Assembly: GCA_022647615.1 (NCBI GenBank)
Contig: JALCKZ010000001.1
Coordinates: 1,414,178-1,478,177, forward strand
DNA length: 64,000 nt
Source: Bacteroidales bacterium
GTDB taxonomy: Bacteria > Bacteroidota > Bacteroidia > Bacteroidales > UBA932
Direction of reading: 5' to 3'
Shown here: positions 26,019-35,906 of the stretch, in pieces
Layout of the letters: the number at the start of each line of letters is the position of its first letter
How positions within the stretch are numbered: position 1 is the stretch's first letter
The notes under the pieces: generated by a model
Told to the model about the DNA's origin: nothing
Seen by the model: the letters and a program-made list of their open reading frames with translations, nothing else
Database searches by the model: none
Made by a program: the position numbers and the translations under genes

Positions 26019-27169
26019 TTAAGAGTTGTCCTGTAGATTCATCCTCTAAGTTTGACGATTTGCGTCCCTATAGAGATGCTGAAATTAATGCTGCCATGAG
26101 GCGCATTGCCGCGGATAAAAAAATTCCCGGAATCATGCACTATGTTTTTGGAAAAGAGAGAGGTGCAAAGAAAATGGCTGATTTGCATAACTTTAAATCA
26201 GTGAGAGATTTCCAGGCTAATGTGATGGATGCGGCAATAAACAATATTGCAAAGAAGACCATAGACGGTTTTACGTGTGATGGTTTGGAGAAACTGGACA
26301 AAAATAAAGGATATCTATTTATTTCTAATCACAGGGATATTTTGCTGGATGCCGCGCTTTTGCAAATAGCCCTGTATTCCAACGGATTTGACACTTCTGA
26401 AATAACTTTTGGGAACAACCTTATGCAGCCCGGTCTGGTTACCGATATTGGAAAATCTAACAAGATGTTTAAGGTAATTCGCAGCGGCAATGCAAAAGAT
26501 TTTTACAGGTGTTCTATGCATCTTTCTGATTATATCAGATATACGCTTACCCAAAGACATCAGTCTGTTTGGATTGCCCAGCGCAACGGCCGCACAAAAA
26601 ACGGAGATGACAAAACAAGTCAGACCATCATTAAAATGTTTTCACTGTCGGGAGGAAAAATATTAAGCAAGAATCTGGAAGAGCTGAATATTGCTCCGAT
26701 GTCTATTTCATATCAGTGGGAGACTTGTGACAAGATGAAGGTGAGGGAGCTTTTCTTATCTCAGAATCATCCTTACATAAAGGAGCCGGGTGAGGATATG
26801 AGAAGCATTGTGGCCGGCATTATGCAGCCAAAAGGAAAGGTCCATATTCAAATTTGCAAGCCGATTGCTCCGGAAGAGTTGGAGCCGCTTGACAATTATG
26901 ACAGAAATGATGCGCTTGCCTTGCTTGCGCATATTATAGACAGAAGAATATATGATGGTTATAAGTTGTGGAATACCAACTATATAGCTTATGACATGCT
27001 TTATAATACTTTTAAGTTTACCGATAGATATACTCAGGAAGAGTACAGAAATTTTTCTGAAAGGATGCATAAAACACTTGAGCAGTGGCCGGATGAGTTG
27101 CTGCCTCTGATGGATTTGTATCTTCAGATTTACAGCAACCCGGTTGTTAACAAACTCTCCCTTGAGTAG
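25991..27169 (+). CDS. PlsC-type acyltransferase, last gene of the polyene cluster
   Basis: A 392-residue acyltransferase. The H(x)4D motif is seen as SNHRDILLD near residue 115, and WIAQRNGRTKNGDD corresponds to the family's EGTRS-like block. The N-terminal 100 residues and C-terminal 100 residues extend beyond the core, as in several Bacteroidetes '1-acyl-sn-glycerol-3-phosphate acyltransferase' proteins. The ATG at 25991 overlaps the hydrolase gene; a later Met (MAEIIKS, 26006) could also be used. It completes a set of three acyltransferase domains in the cluster. Confidence 0.78.
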   Translation: MAEKIMAEIIKSCPVDSSSKFDDLRPYRDAEINAAMRRIAADKKIPGIMHYVFGKERGAKKMADLHNFKSVRDFQANVMDAAINNIAKKTIDGFTCDGLEKLDKNKGYLFISNHRDILLDAALLQIALYSNGFDTSEITFGNNLMQPGLVTDIGKSNKMFKVIRSGNAKDFYRCSMHLSDYIRYTLTQRHQSVWIAQRNGRTKNGDDKTSQTIIKMFSLSGGKILSKNLEELNIAPMSISYQWETCDKMKVRELFLSQNHPYIKEPGEDMRSIVAGIMQPKGKVHIQICKPIAPEELEPLDNYDRNDALALLAHIIDRRIYDGYKLWNTNYIAYDMLYNTFKFTDRYTQEEYRNFSERMHKTLEQWPDELLPLMDLYLQIYSNPVVNKLSLE

Positions 27170-27199
27170 ATAGGATGAGAAATGTAGAGATGATGAGAA

Positions 27200-27526
27200 A
27201 TGCGCCGATTTATTAAAAATATTATTGCAATATTTTTGGTTGCAGTTTGGCTTTTGCCGTCAGGTATTAAGCTGGCTGATAGCGTATTTCATGAGCATGA
27301 TGATTTTATCTGCAATGCCGGAGCAAATGAGAGACATTTTCACATTTTACATGATAATTGTCTGATTCCTTTTATTGCTCAATCTGTTTGTGTTTATAAT
27401 CGCTATGAACCGCAGATAATTACAAGACTTTTTTCTGAGCGTATAGTTTCACCTGTCTGTCAGGGATACGATATTGGTACATTCTTATTTTTTTCTTTAA
27501 GGGCCCCGCCGGTTTTGAGTCTATAA
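27200..27526 (+). CDS. Small exported His/Cys-containing protein, unknown function
   Basis: A 108-residue protein with one N-terminal hydrophobic segment (about residues 6-26) that is a signal peptide or anchor. The mature part has a metal-ligand-like pattern, HEHDDFICNAGANERHFH followed by HDNC. Short proteins of this layout often precede TonB receptors for metals in Bacteroidetes, and a TonB receptor gene follows after an 80-base gap with a hairpin. I do not recognise a named family; metal binding is inferred from residue composition and context only. Confidence 0.55.
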   Translation: MRRFIKNIIAIFLVAVWLLPSGIKLADSVFHEHDDFICNAGANERHFHILHDNCLIPFIAQSVCVYNRYEPQIITRLFSERIVSPVCQGYDIGTFLFFSLRAPPVLSL

Positions 27527-27555
27527 TATTTTGCGGAATCTCCGCTTAGTTCATT

Positions 27556-27589
27556 GTACGTTCCCAAAAGGGACGTACCGTTTATTATA
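27556..27589 (+). terminator. Hairpin with T-rich tail before the TonB receptor gene
   Basis: GTACGTTCCC and GGGACGTAC form a stem with one bulged base and loop AAAA, followed by CGTTTATTATAA. It may end transcription of the small upstream gene or be a control point for the receptor; the T-tract is weak. Confidence 0.5.
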
Positions 27590-27606
27590 AACTTAATTAA
27601 AAAATA

Positions 27607-29949
27607 ATGAAATTAAATATTTTAAGAAGCTCGTTGCTTCTTGTGGCATTATTGTCTTCTGCCTTGGTATGCCGTGCGGAAGAACCGGATTGTCATTCTA
27701 TCGGTTCAAAAGAAGTTTTAATCAAAGACGGTGATGTGCATTTAATGGGTCATGTCAAAAATAAGATCACAAATGAATATCTGCCGGGTATTAGCATCTC
27801 TGTTAAAGGAACTGAAATTGGAACTTATACAGATGCAACAGGGCATTTTATGCTTAAGGGGCTTAAACATGAAAAATATACTGTAATCGCCTATGGAATA
27901 GGCTTTAAGAAACAAGAAAGGGAAATAGATGTGACGAACGTAGAGAGTGCGGATGTGGATTTTTCTCTGGACGAGGATGAGGTGCTGCTGGAAAGCATAG
28001 TCGTATCTGCAAATAAAAATGTAACAAATCGCAGAGAGGCACCTTCAATCGTAAATGTAATTTCCCCAAAACTTTTTGAGAGGACAGGTGCCGTATGTTT
28101 ATCCCAGGCACTTAATTTTCAGCCGGGTCTGCGCGTAGAAACAGACTGCCAGAATTGCGGATATCAGCAGGTAAGAATTAATGGGCTGGAAGGTCCATAT
28201 ACGCAGGTTCTTATAGACGGCAGGGCAATATTCAATTCTCTGCAGAGTGTGTACGGTATAGAACAGATACCGGCAAATATGATTGAAAGAGTTGAAGTTA
28301 TACGCGGCGGTGGCTCTGCCCTTTATGGCTCAAGTGCAATCGGAGGAATTGTAAATATTATAACCAGAACTCCCGATGTAAATTCTGCCGCTGTTGACAA
28401 TAGCACATCTTTTATCGGGTGTAAGACGCAGGATATCTCAACGTCATTTAATGCGTCGGTTGTTTCCGATGACGATGCGGCCGGTGTTGTTCTATTTGGT
28501 TCTGTAAGAAACAGAAATCCTTATGATGCAAACGGAGATGACTTTTCAGAAATCACAAAATTGGATTCCAGAAATGTCGGTTTTAAAACATTCTATAAAA
28601 CAGGGGCTTATGGCAAGCTCACGACAGAGTACCATAATCTTTATGAATTCAGAAGGGGCGGAAATAAATTTAATTTACCGCCGCATGATGCCGACATTGC
28701 GGAACAGGCTCAGCACAGAATTAATACCGGCGAGATCAAGTATGACATATTTTCCAAGAATGGAAAATATCACGCGGAAATATATCTGTCGGGACAAATA
28801 GTCGGCAGGAATAATTATGCCGGGGCGCAAAGGGATACAAATGCATACGGAAAAACTACAGATAAAACGTTAGTTACGGGAGCTCAGTGCTCCCATGACA
28901 TGCAACATTTTTTGTTCATGCCGGCCCAGTTGACCGCGGGTGTGGAGTATACGGATGATAAACTGCACGACGAAATTTTGGGATATGACCGCATTATAAA
29001 TCAGAGTGTCAATACAGAGAGTGCTTTCCTTCAGAACGAGTGGAAAAATGATAAGTGGAGTATTCTGGCCGGAGCAAGGGTGGACAAAAACAGTCAGATA
29101 GACAATCCCGTACTTAGCCCGAGGTTTAGCTTGCGCTATAATCCGAATGAGGTTTTAAGTTTTCGCGCCGGCTATTCGTCTGGATTCCGTGCTCCTCAGA
29201 TCTATGACGAGGATCTGCACGGTTCTGCCATAGGGGGAGAGACCTCATTTGTGCAGAATGCGAATAATCTCAAGACAGAGAGATCACACAGTATCAGTTG
29301 TTCCGCAGATTTTAGCAAGAAGCTGGGCAATATGTCCGTGGAAATATTGGCAGAGGTTTTTTACACAAAACTCAATAATGTTTTTTATCTGCAGGATATT
29401 GGAAAAGACGCCGACGGAAATTTAATTTTGGAGCGGCGCAACGGATCCGGTGCGAGTGTAGCGGGTGTAAATTTTGAGGGAAAGTTTGTTCCCCTGTCTT
29501 CCCTGCAATTCCAAATGGGTTTTACAACCCAGAGGAGCCGGTATAAAAAAGCCGAGACGTGAAGTGATGACCCGTCGCTGAAACCTCAAAAAAAGATGTT
29601 CCGGTCTCCGGACAACTACGGTTATTTGACGGCTTATTATCAGCTTTTTAAAAGTATGGAAATTTCTATGTCGGGAACGTATACGGGAAGTATGCTGGTA
29701 CAACACTATGCCGGTTATGTTGCTAAAGATTGTGAAAAAAGAACACAGGATTTTTTTGACTGCGGATTTAAAATTTCTTATGAATTCAGACTTAAAAATC
29801 TTGCAAGGATAAAGTTCAGCGCAGGGCTAAAAAACATATTTGATAGTTATCAGAGTGATTTTGACAAGGGCGAATTCAGGGATGCCGGCTACATTTATGG
29901 TCCGCAACTTCCTAGAACCGTGATGTTTGGAGTGAAATTTCAAATATAG
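27607..29949 (+). pseudogene. TonB-dependent outer-membrane receptor, interrupted by in-frame TGA
   Basis: The reading frame codes for a complete receptor of 780 residues: signal peptide (1 to about 24), a carboxypeptidase-regulatory-like domain (about 45-125, GHVKNKITNEYLPGISISVKG), the plug (about 140-250, with VNVISPKLFERTG and GGGSALYGSSAIGGIVNI), and a beta barrel ending in GVKFQI. A TGA at 29560-29562 breaks codon 652; the frame resumes directly with SDDPSLKPQKKMFRSPDNYG, where relatives read ETWSDDPS, so TGA replaces a Trp codon. Without read-through the last 128 residues of the barrel, including the C-terminal strand needed for insertion, would be lost. Ligand unknown; metal or siderophore uptake is suggested by the preceding His/Cys protein. 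Assembly error is possible. Confidence 0.82.
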
Positions 29950-30026
29950 TTTAATTGATTTATTAAGCATTGCAACAAAATGATTAAATTTACGTCATAC
30001 ATAAAAGGAAAATAATCAATTACTTT

Positions 30027-33000
30027 ATGAAAAAATGTTTTTTTGTTCTTGTTATATGTGTTTTGTCCTCTGCAGCAATGTTTGGACAGACGAAGGCAAG
30101 ATGGCTGCGCTATCCTGCCATATCTCCTGACGGACAGAGTATTCTGTTTGGGTACATGGGAAATATTTATAAGGTGAATGTCAGCGGAGGCGTTGCAGCG
30201 CCGGTTACAACGGGAAGTGATTATAACTCTCATCCTGTTTGGTCTCACGACGGAAAAACGATAGCTTTTGCTAGTGACAAGTCCGGAAATTTTGATGTTT
30301 ATACAATGTCTGCAAATGGTGGAGTTCCAATGCGTTTGACTTACAATAGCGCGGCGGATTATCCGCAGGATTTCACTGCTGATAACAAATTTGTTTTGTT
30401 TAACAGTCCCAGAAATGCTCCTGCAAAAAGCGTAAGATTTCCCAGTTCCAGATTGTTCTATAATATTTACACTGTTCCGGTTGGAGGAGGAAGGCCGATA
30501 TTGGTTTCTGCTGCCGGAATGGATGTTGCGCACTATAATTATGCCGGAACAAAAATAGTTTTCCAGGACAGAAAAGGTTATGAAGATGATTATAGAAAGC
30601 ACCATGTTTCTCCTGTAACAAGAGATATCTGGATATATAATATTCCCGACAATCAATATACTAAGGTGACAAATTTTAAGGGAGAGGATTTGGCTCCTGT
30701 TTTTGCATCGGATGATAATTCCATTTATTATACTAGCGAACAAGATGGAACTCTTAACGTTTATAAGAGAAATGTGTCTTCCGGAACTGAGATGCAAATG
30801 ACTCATTTTAAGGGATTCCCTGTAAGGGACTTGAGCATCTCCGCAAACGGCACTCTTGCTTTTGTGTGGAAGGGAGATATTTATACAATGCGTGACGGCT
30901 CTCAGCCTCAGAAGGTTGCGGTTGCGGTTGCGGATGATGCCGGTTATCAGGCATCTGTCGTGTTACCTCTTAACGGGGTTACTGAATTTGAGGTAAGCCC
31001 TAACGGAAAGGAAGTTGCATTTATCAACAGAGGTGAGCTTTTTGTCTCCGGAGTAAAAGATGCCCGCACAAAAAGAATTACCAATACTCCTTGGCAGGAG
31101 AGAATGATTTGCTGGTCTCACAATGGAAAGTATCTTTTCTTCTCCGCTGAAAGAGAGGGTAAATGGGGCATTTATAAAGTTTCATTAAAGGATACTACTG
31201 AAAAATATTTCTATGCCTCGACATTGCTTAATGAAGAGCCTGTTGTTGTAAACGATAATGATAATTTTCAGCCGCTATGTTCTCCCGATAATAAGAAACT
31301 GGCTTATGTATGTGAGCGTAACGTGCTTAAAGTCATGGATTTGGCAAGCGGAAAAACTGTAACTGTTTTGCCAGAGGGACATAACCATTCTTATGCGGAC
31401 GGAGACTGGGGTTTCAAATGGAGCCCGGACAGCAAGTGGCTGCTGGTAGATGATTCCAAAGACAGAATGGCTTCTCGCAATACTGCTCTTGTTAAAGCTG
31501 ACGGGACAGGTGAAATTAAATATCCGGTCAACAGCGGTTTTGGAGAATTTAATGCAGATTGGGCTCTAAAAGGTGAAATGATGGTTTATCTTTCAACCCG
31601 TGCAGGCAATAAATCTTTGGCGGGTTCCGGTGCGGATGAACCTGATGTTTACGGAATATTCTTTGACCAGAAGGCTTATGACAGATATATGTTGAGCAAG
31701 GAGGATTATGAATTGCTGCAGGAGAAAGAGAAAGCAGAAAAAGCTGATAAGGCGGGAAAGAAAGATGGAGACAAGGCTGTCGGGAGTAAAAAAGATAAGA
31801 AAGCTAAAAAAGACGTGAAAGCCGCAAGCTCTGATTCTACTAAGGTTGAGGATATTAAATTTGACTGGAATAATATAGAAGAGAGGAAGGTAAGGCTTAC
31901 AAGCAGTGCAAGTTCATTGGAAGGTTATGCGTTTAACAAGGATGCAAGCAAAATTTATTACTTGGCTAATGCGCAGAAGGGAAGTGAATTGTGGGTGACT
32001 GACCCAAGAGAAAAAGAGACAAAGGTTCTTGCAAAACTTTCAGGCGGCGCAGGCGGACTTGGGATTAGCGATGATGATGCCACTTTGTTTACCATAAGCG
32101 GAGGAAGTTTGATGTCCGTTGATGCAAAGAGCGGAGAGATTAAGCCTATTGCATTAGATGCAAAGATGGAGTTGAACAAAGCGGGTGAGAGAGCATATAT
32201 TTATGACCATGCATGGGCTCAGGTTGTGAAGAAATTCTATGATCCTAAAATTCACGGAATTGATTGGAAAATGTATCACGACGAGTACGCAAAGTTCTTG
32301 CCTTATATTAATAACAACTATGATTTTCAGGCACTTTTGAGCGAATTGCTGGGAGAACTTAATGCCTCTCATACAGGAGGAAGATATTATGCTTCTGCCC
32401 CTTCAAATGCAGATCGCACGGCTTCTCTGGGATTCTTATGTTGATGAGACTTATACAGGTCCGGGCATTAAGGTGAGCGCAATTATTCCTGGCGGAATTT
32501 CTGACAGGGCGGAGAATAAGGTTAAGGCGGGTGATGTTATAACTGCAATTAACGGAGTTGAAATTAAGGCGGACGAAAACTGGAATAAGTATCTTCTGAA
32601 TGTTGCTGATGTAAACAGCTTGCTTAAAGTTAAATCCGGCAGCGGAGAATTTGAGCAGAGAATACGTCCCGTAAGTGTGGGCAAAGAGAATTATCTTCTG
32701 TACAAGAGGTGGATAAAAACTATGGAGCACATGGTGGATTCTTTGAGCAACGGCAAGGTCGGTTATGTTCACGTTGAGGGAATGGATGATGCAAGCTTCA
32801 GAGAAGTTTATGAAAACGCTCTTGGTAAGAATATTGATAAACAGGCTCTTATAGTTGATACTAGATTCAACGGCGGCGGCTGGCTTCATGATGATTTGAA
32901 TACATTCCTGAGCGGTCACCTTTACATGAAATATGCTCCGCAGGGTAATGTTCTTAAGGACGGCGAACCTATCGGACGCTGGATTAAGCCGAGCATTGTT

Positions 33001-33300
33001 TTGATGAGCGAGAGCAACTATAGCGATGCATTTATGTTTCCATTTATATATCAGCAGAATAAGACGGGCAAGCTGGTTGGAATGCCGGTAGCCGGAACAG
33101 GTACTGCAGTTTGGTGGGAGACACAAATTGACCCTACGATAGTATTTGGAATTCCTATGATTGGTTCTATGGGTACAGACGGTAAAATCACGGAGAATAA
33201 ACAGGTTAATCCGGATATCCAAGTGGAGCTTCCTTACAAAGACTTCCTTAACGGCAAAGATCCGCAACTGGAAGCTGCCGTAAAAGAAATGCTTAAATAG
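30027..33300 (+). pseudogene. Tricorn-like S41 protease, +1 frameshift
   Basis: The combined product of about 1090 residues has a signal peptide, a TolB/WD-like beta propeller (about 30-330 and 330-560), a Lys-rich linker (near 575-610, KKDKKAKKD), a helical core with catalytic His in LNASHTGG, a PDZ domain (about 810-880) and the S41 peptidase core with FNGGGW and the nucleophile region SESNYSDA. It would degrade peptides in the periplasm. The first frame stops at 32444 just after SLGFLC, and the PDZ part continues in the +1 frame with DETYTGPGI; one extra base near 32435-32442 explains this. Splicing the two frames restores the normal protein. Whether the shift is real, programmed or an assembly error cannot be told here. 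Confidence 0.82.
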
Positions 33301-33319
33301 ATTTAAAATTTTAAATATC

Positions 33320-33357
33320 TGACGCCGTCTTTAATTAAAGACGGCGTCATTGTTTTA
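33320..33357 (+). terminator. Rho-independent terminator after the tricorn-like gene
   Basis: A thirteen-base perfect stem (TGACGCCGTCTTT with its complement), loop AATT, then TTGTTTT. It separates the protease gene from the MFS gene. Confidence 0.88.
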
Positions 33358-33396
33358 AAGACAACGTCTTTCTTTTAAGTGTAACTTTACGCCTTT

Positions 33397-34686
33397 ATGA
33401 AAGGTAATAAAAAGATAGCGGCGGGTTCTGCATTAGCGTTTATTGTGCTGATGGGTATTGTGAGTTGTTTTTCTGATATGACTCATGAGGGAGCATCCAG
33501 CATTACCGGAGCATTTCTTGCTTTGGCGGGGGCCAATGCGGTTGCAATTGGTTTCATATCAGGACTTGGGGAGTTTGTCGGATATTCACTAAGGTTGCTG
33601 ACCGGTTATATAACGGATAAGACAAAGCATTATTGGACAATAACAATCATCGGATATATTATTGATATGCTGGCAATTCCCATGCTTGCGCTTGTGCCGC
33701 ACGGCGGATGGATTCTTGCGTGCGGAATCATGATTGCGGAACGTGCGGGGAAGGCAATTAAAAAACCGGCAAAGGATACGCTTGTCTCTTTTGCGGCAGT
33801 AAAGGAGGGAACCGGAAAGAGTTTTGCAATTCAGGAATTTCTTGACCAGATAGGGGCATTTGTAGGGCCGGTTATTTTGTTCATAGTCATGTTGTTGAGG
33901 GGACATGCAGGGGCTGCGGACTGCACGTCTGTGCAGGCCGCCGGTAATGCGGCTTCTGCAACTCATTCGGTTATAAACAGTTCCGCATATTTGTTCTCAT
34001 CGTATAAAGTTTGTTTTGCAGTTTTAGGAATCCCCGCAATTATCACAATTGTGTTGTTGCTGTTTGCAAAACGCAAATTTCCGAACCCGGAAAAATTTGA
34101 ACCTGATACAAAAAAATCTGTCGGGAAAATAAAACTGAGCCGCGGCTTTATATTTTATATTGTTGCAATGTCCTTATCTGCAATGGGTTTTGTGGATTTC
34201 AATCTTATTACAATGCATACGGCAAAGAACGGATTGGTCAGCGGAGAAATATTGCCGCTACTCTATGCCCTTGCCATGATGATAGATGCGTTTGCCGCTC
34301 TTTTCTTTGGATGGCTTTATGACAAGAGAGGTTTTAAAACTTTAATAGTCTCGACAGTTATTGCCGCCCCGTTTGCAATTCTGGCTTTTACAGCAACATC
34401 TCAGGCCGCCTTGATTTGCGGAGTGATTTTGTGGGGAATAGGAATGGGAGCACAAGAGTCTGTTGTTAAGAGTGCCGTGGCGGATATGGTGCCTAAAGAG
34501 AGACGTTCCACGGGGTTTGGAATTTTCCAGGCATCATACGGATTGTTCTGGTTTTTAGGCAGTTGGCTTATGGGTTGGCTATACGATTGGAATATGACTG
34601 CAATGATAATATTTTCCGTAGTCTCCCAACTTGCGGCTATTCCGTTCTTGTGGATGAGCTCGCGTCCACGGTATTACAACTCCTGA
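33397..34686 (+). CDS. MFS transporter
   Basis: A 429-residue carrier of the major facilitator superfamily with about twelve hydrophobic helices and a long central loop near residues 165-195 and 225-245. The motif DMTHEGASSITGAF in the first helix pair and the loop GYITDKTKHYW resemble a clade of Bacteroidetes MFS proteins of unknown substrate. The start ATG lies 20 bases after a TAACTTTA promoter-like box. Its last 50 bases overlap the 3' end of the converging DJ-1 gene. The CTGTCGGGA motif occurs once, read as Ser-Val-Gly-Lys. Confidence 0.8.
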   Translation: MKGNKKIAAGSALAFIVLMGIVSCFSDMTHEGASSITGAFLALAGANAVAIGFISGLGEFVGYSLRLLTGYITDKTKHYWTITIIGYIIDMLAIPMLALVPHGGWILACGIMIAERAGKAIKKPAKDTLVSFAAVKEGTGKSFAIQEFLDQIGAFVGPVILFIVMLLRGHAGAADCTSVQAAGNAASATHSVINSSAYLFSSYKVCFAVLGIPAIITIVLLLFAKRKFPNPEKFEPDTKKSVGKIKLSRGFIFYIVAMSLSAMGFVDFNLITMHTAKNGLVSGEILPLLYALAMMIDAFAALFFGWLYDKRGFKTLIVSTVIAAPFAILAFTATSQAALICGVILWGIGMGAQESVVKSAVADMVPKERRSTGFGIFQASYGLFWFLGSWLMGWLYDWNMTAMIIFSVVSQLAAIPFLWMSSRPRYYNS

Positions 34687-35293
34687 TTTCCATCCGTTTT
34701 TTTAGCAACTCAACGGTTTCCCGGTCCGTGAGCACGCGCGCAAGCCTGATTCCAAAATCTATGGAAAGTCCTGCCCCTATGCCGGTTATTAGATTTCCGT
34801 CCTGTTCTATAGGCCGGCCCGTATAGATATAATCTCCCATTTTATCTATTACGGAGGAGTGACATGTAATATGTGATCCCGCAGCTATTTTATTTTTTGC
34901 CAATACCGCCGGAGCCCCGCAAATTGCCGCAACCCATTTACCCTCTTTATAGTATTTTTTTATTATTCTCCCGACAGTGTCAGAATTCATAAGATTGGCG
35001 TATCCGGGATATCCGCCCGGAAGAACTATCATGTCACCGTCCGATAAAAGATCACTGCAGCAGTTGTTGCCTTCCGTGTCCGTGGAACGGATTGAATTGC
35101 CGGCTTTCTCTGCAGCTATATCATCCAGTGTCGTATCGGCCTTCATTTGTATATTGTGGGAGCATGTTACCTTAATGCTGCCCGATATCGAGACGGTTGT
35201 AACGTCAACCTTACAGCGACGCAGTATATCTATCGGCGCCGTAGCTTCTATGGTTTCAAAACCGTCGGCCAAAAGAACGTATACTTTTTTCAT
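34637..35293 (-). CDS. DJ-1/PfpI family protein (YajL/ThiJ-like)
   Basis: A 218-residue class I glutamine-amidotransferase-like protein with LLADGFETIEA at the N-terminus (the acidic residue that polarises the cysteine) and the nucleophile Cys in AAICGAPAVLA. The ending GLSIDFGIRLARVLTDRETVELL is standard for DJ-1. Compared with the usual 180-190 residues there is an insert of about 22 residues around EKAGNSIRSTDTEGNNCC and a C-terminal tail encoded in the part that overlaps the MFS gene. The family protects against aldehydes and oxidants; its exact substrate here is unknown. Confidence 0.87.
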   Translation of the reverse strand: MKKVYVLLADGFETIEATAPIDILRRCKVDVTTVSISGSIKVTCSHNIQMKADTTLDDIAAEKAGNSIRSTDTEGNNCCSDLLSDGDMIVLPGGYPGYANLMNSDTVGRIIKKYYKEGKWVAAICGAPAVLAKNKIAAGSHITCHSSVIDKMGDYIYTGRPIEQDGNLITGIGAGLSIDFGIRLARVLTDRETVELLKKRMEIRSCNTVDASSSTRTE

Positions 35294-35424
35294 ACTTTGA
35301 TTTTAAGATTTTTATTTGCGCTGCTATTTCACAAGATAATATCCGGTTGAAATAGGCACGGACAAATTTATTAACAAAAAGGTTGAAAACAATAAATCCC
35401 GATATCGATAAAGGAAATTATTTA

Positions 35425-35457
35425 TGAACAATAGTTCAAAATAATATTATAAATTTG
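35425..35457 (+). promoter_or_regulatory. Promoter with overlapping inverted repeat for the DUF134 operon
   Basis: TAAATTTG at 35450-35457 is a good -7 box, 29 bases before the DUF134 ATG. The inverted repeat TGAAC-AATA-GTTCA at 35425-35438 falls exactly over the -33 region, as expected for an operator of a repressor, possibly the DUF134 protein itself. Confidence 0.5.
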
Positions 35458-35486
35458 CAACTCAAATACAACAATAAAACAAGTTT

Positions 35487-35906
35487 ATGTCCCGTCCAAA
35501 ACAGTGCAGAAAAATAGTTTCTCCCCCGTTGATGCTTGGTTTTAAGCCTTTTGGCATAGTAAGACTGACGAGCGACAGGGTCATTTTGCGTTATGATGAA
35601 TATGAGTCGGTCAGATTGCTGGATTACGAGGGGCTGAGGCAGGAAGATGCCGCCGAAAAAATGAACGTTTCCCGTCCCACTCTTACCCGCATATACGGAA
35701 ACGCACGTAAGACAATTGCGAAGGCGTTCGTTGAAGGGAAAATGATAATGATAGATGGCGGAAATGTGGATTTCGGGCGTATATGGTATCGTTGCAGAAA
35801 ATGCAGCAAATTGATCAACGGCATGGGGAATCATACGCCTTGCAGAAATTGCAAGAGTTACGGCAATGAAGAATTGATCCCCATTAATTCACATGACGGG
35901 GAATGA
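35487..35906 (+). CDS. DUF134 (UPF0251) helix-turn-helix protein
   Basis: A 139-residue predicted DNA-binding protein. The conserved N-terminus MSRPKQCRKI, the central sigma-like helix-turn-helix (YEGLRQEDAAEKMNVSRPTL) and a C-terminal zinc-ribbon-like pattern (CRKC near 110 and CRNC near 125) identify the family. DUF134 genes commonly stand next to NifX/NifB-like metal-cluster proteins in anaerobes, exactly as here, and may control them. The stop overlaps the start of the next gene by four bases. It probably recognises the inverted repeat upstream; this is inference. Confidence 0.88.
   Translation: MSRPKQCRKIVSPPLMLGFKPFGIVRLTSDRVILRYDEYESVRLLDYEGLRQEDAAEKMNVSRPTLTRIYGNARKTIAKAFVEGKMIMIDGGNVDFGRIWYRCRKCSKLINGMGNHTPCRNCKSYGNEELIPINSHDGE

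Noticed and set aside
10291..27169. Full flexirubin (dialkylresorcinol) cluster
   Set aside because: No darA/darB-like genes (aromatase and resorcinol-forming KAS III-like enzyme) are found; all condensing enzymes are FabF-like or CLF-like.
29560..29562. TGA decoded as Trp (alternative genetic code)
   Set aside because: Several genes in the window end in TGA without read-through evidence (menG, KS1, NifX-like) and TGG is used normally for Trp.
29940..30806. Long open frame (288 codons) on the minus strand opposite the tricorn-like gene
   Set aside because: It is the antisense of a well-supported protease with clear signal peptide and propeller repeats; the translated product shows no domain and has skewed composition.
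32359..33267. Long open frame (302 codons) on the minus strand opposite the S41 domain
   Set aside because: The plus strand codes for PDZ and S41 motifs in this stretch; the opposite frame has no recognisable feature.
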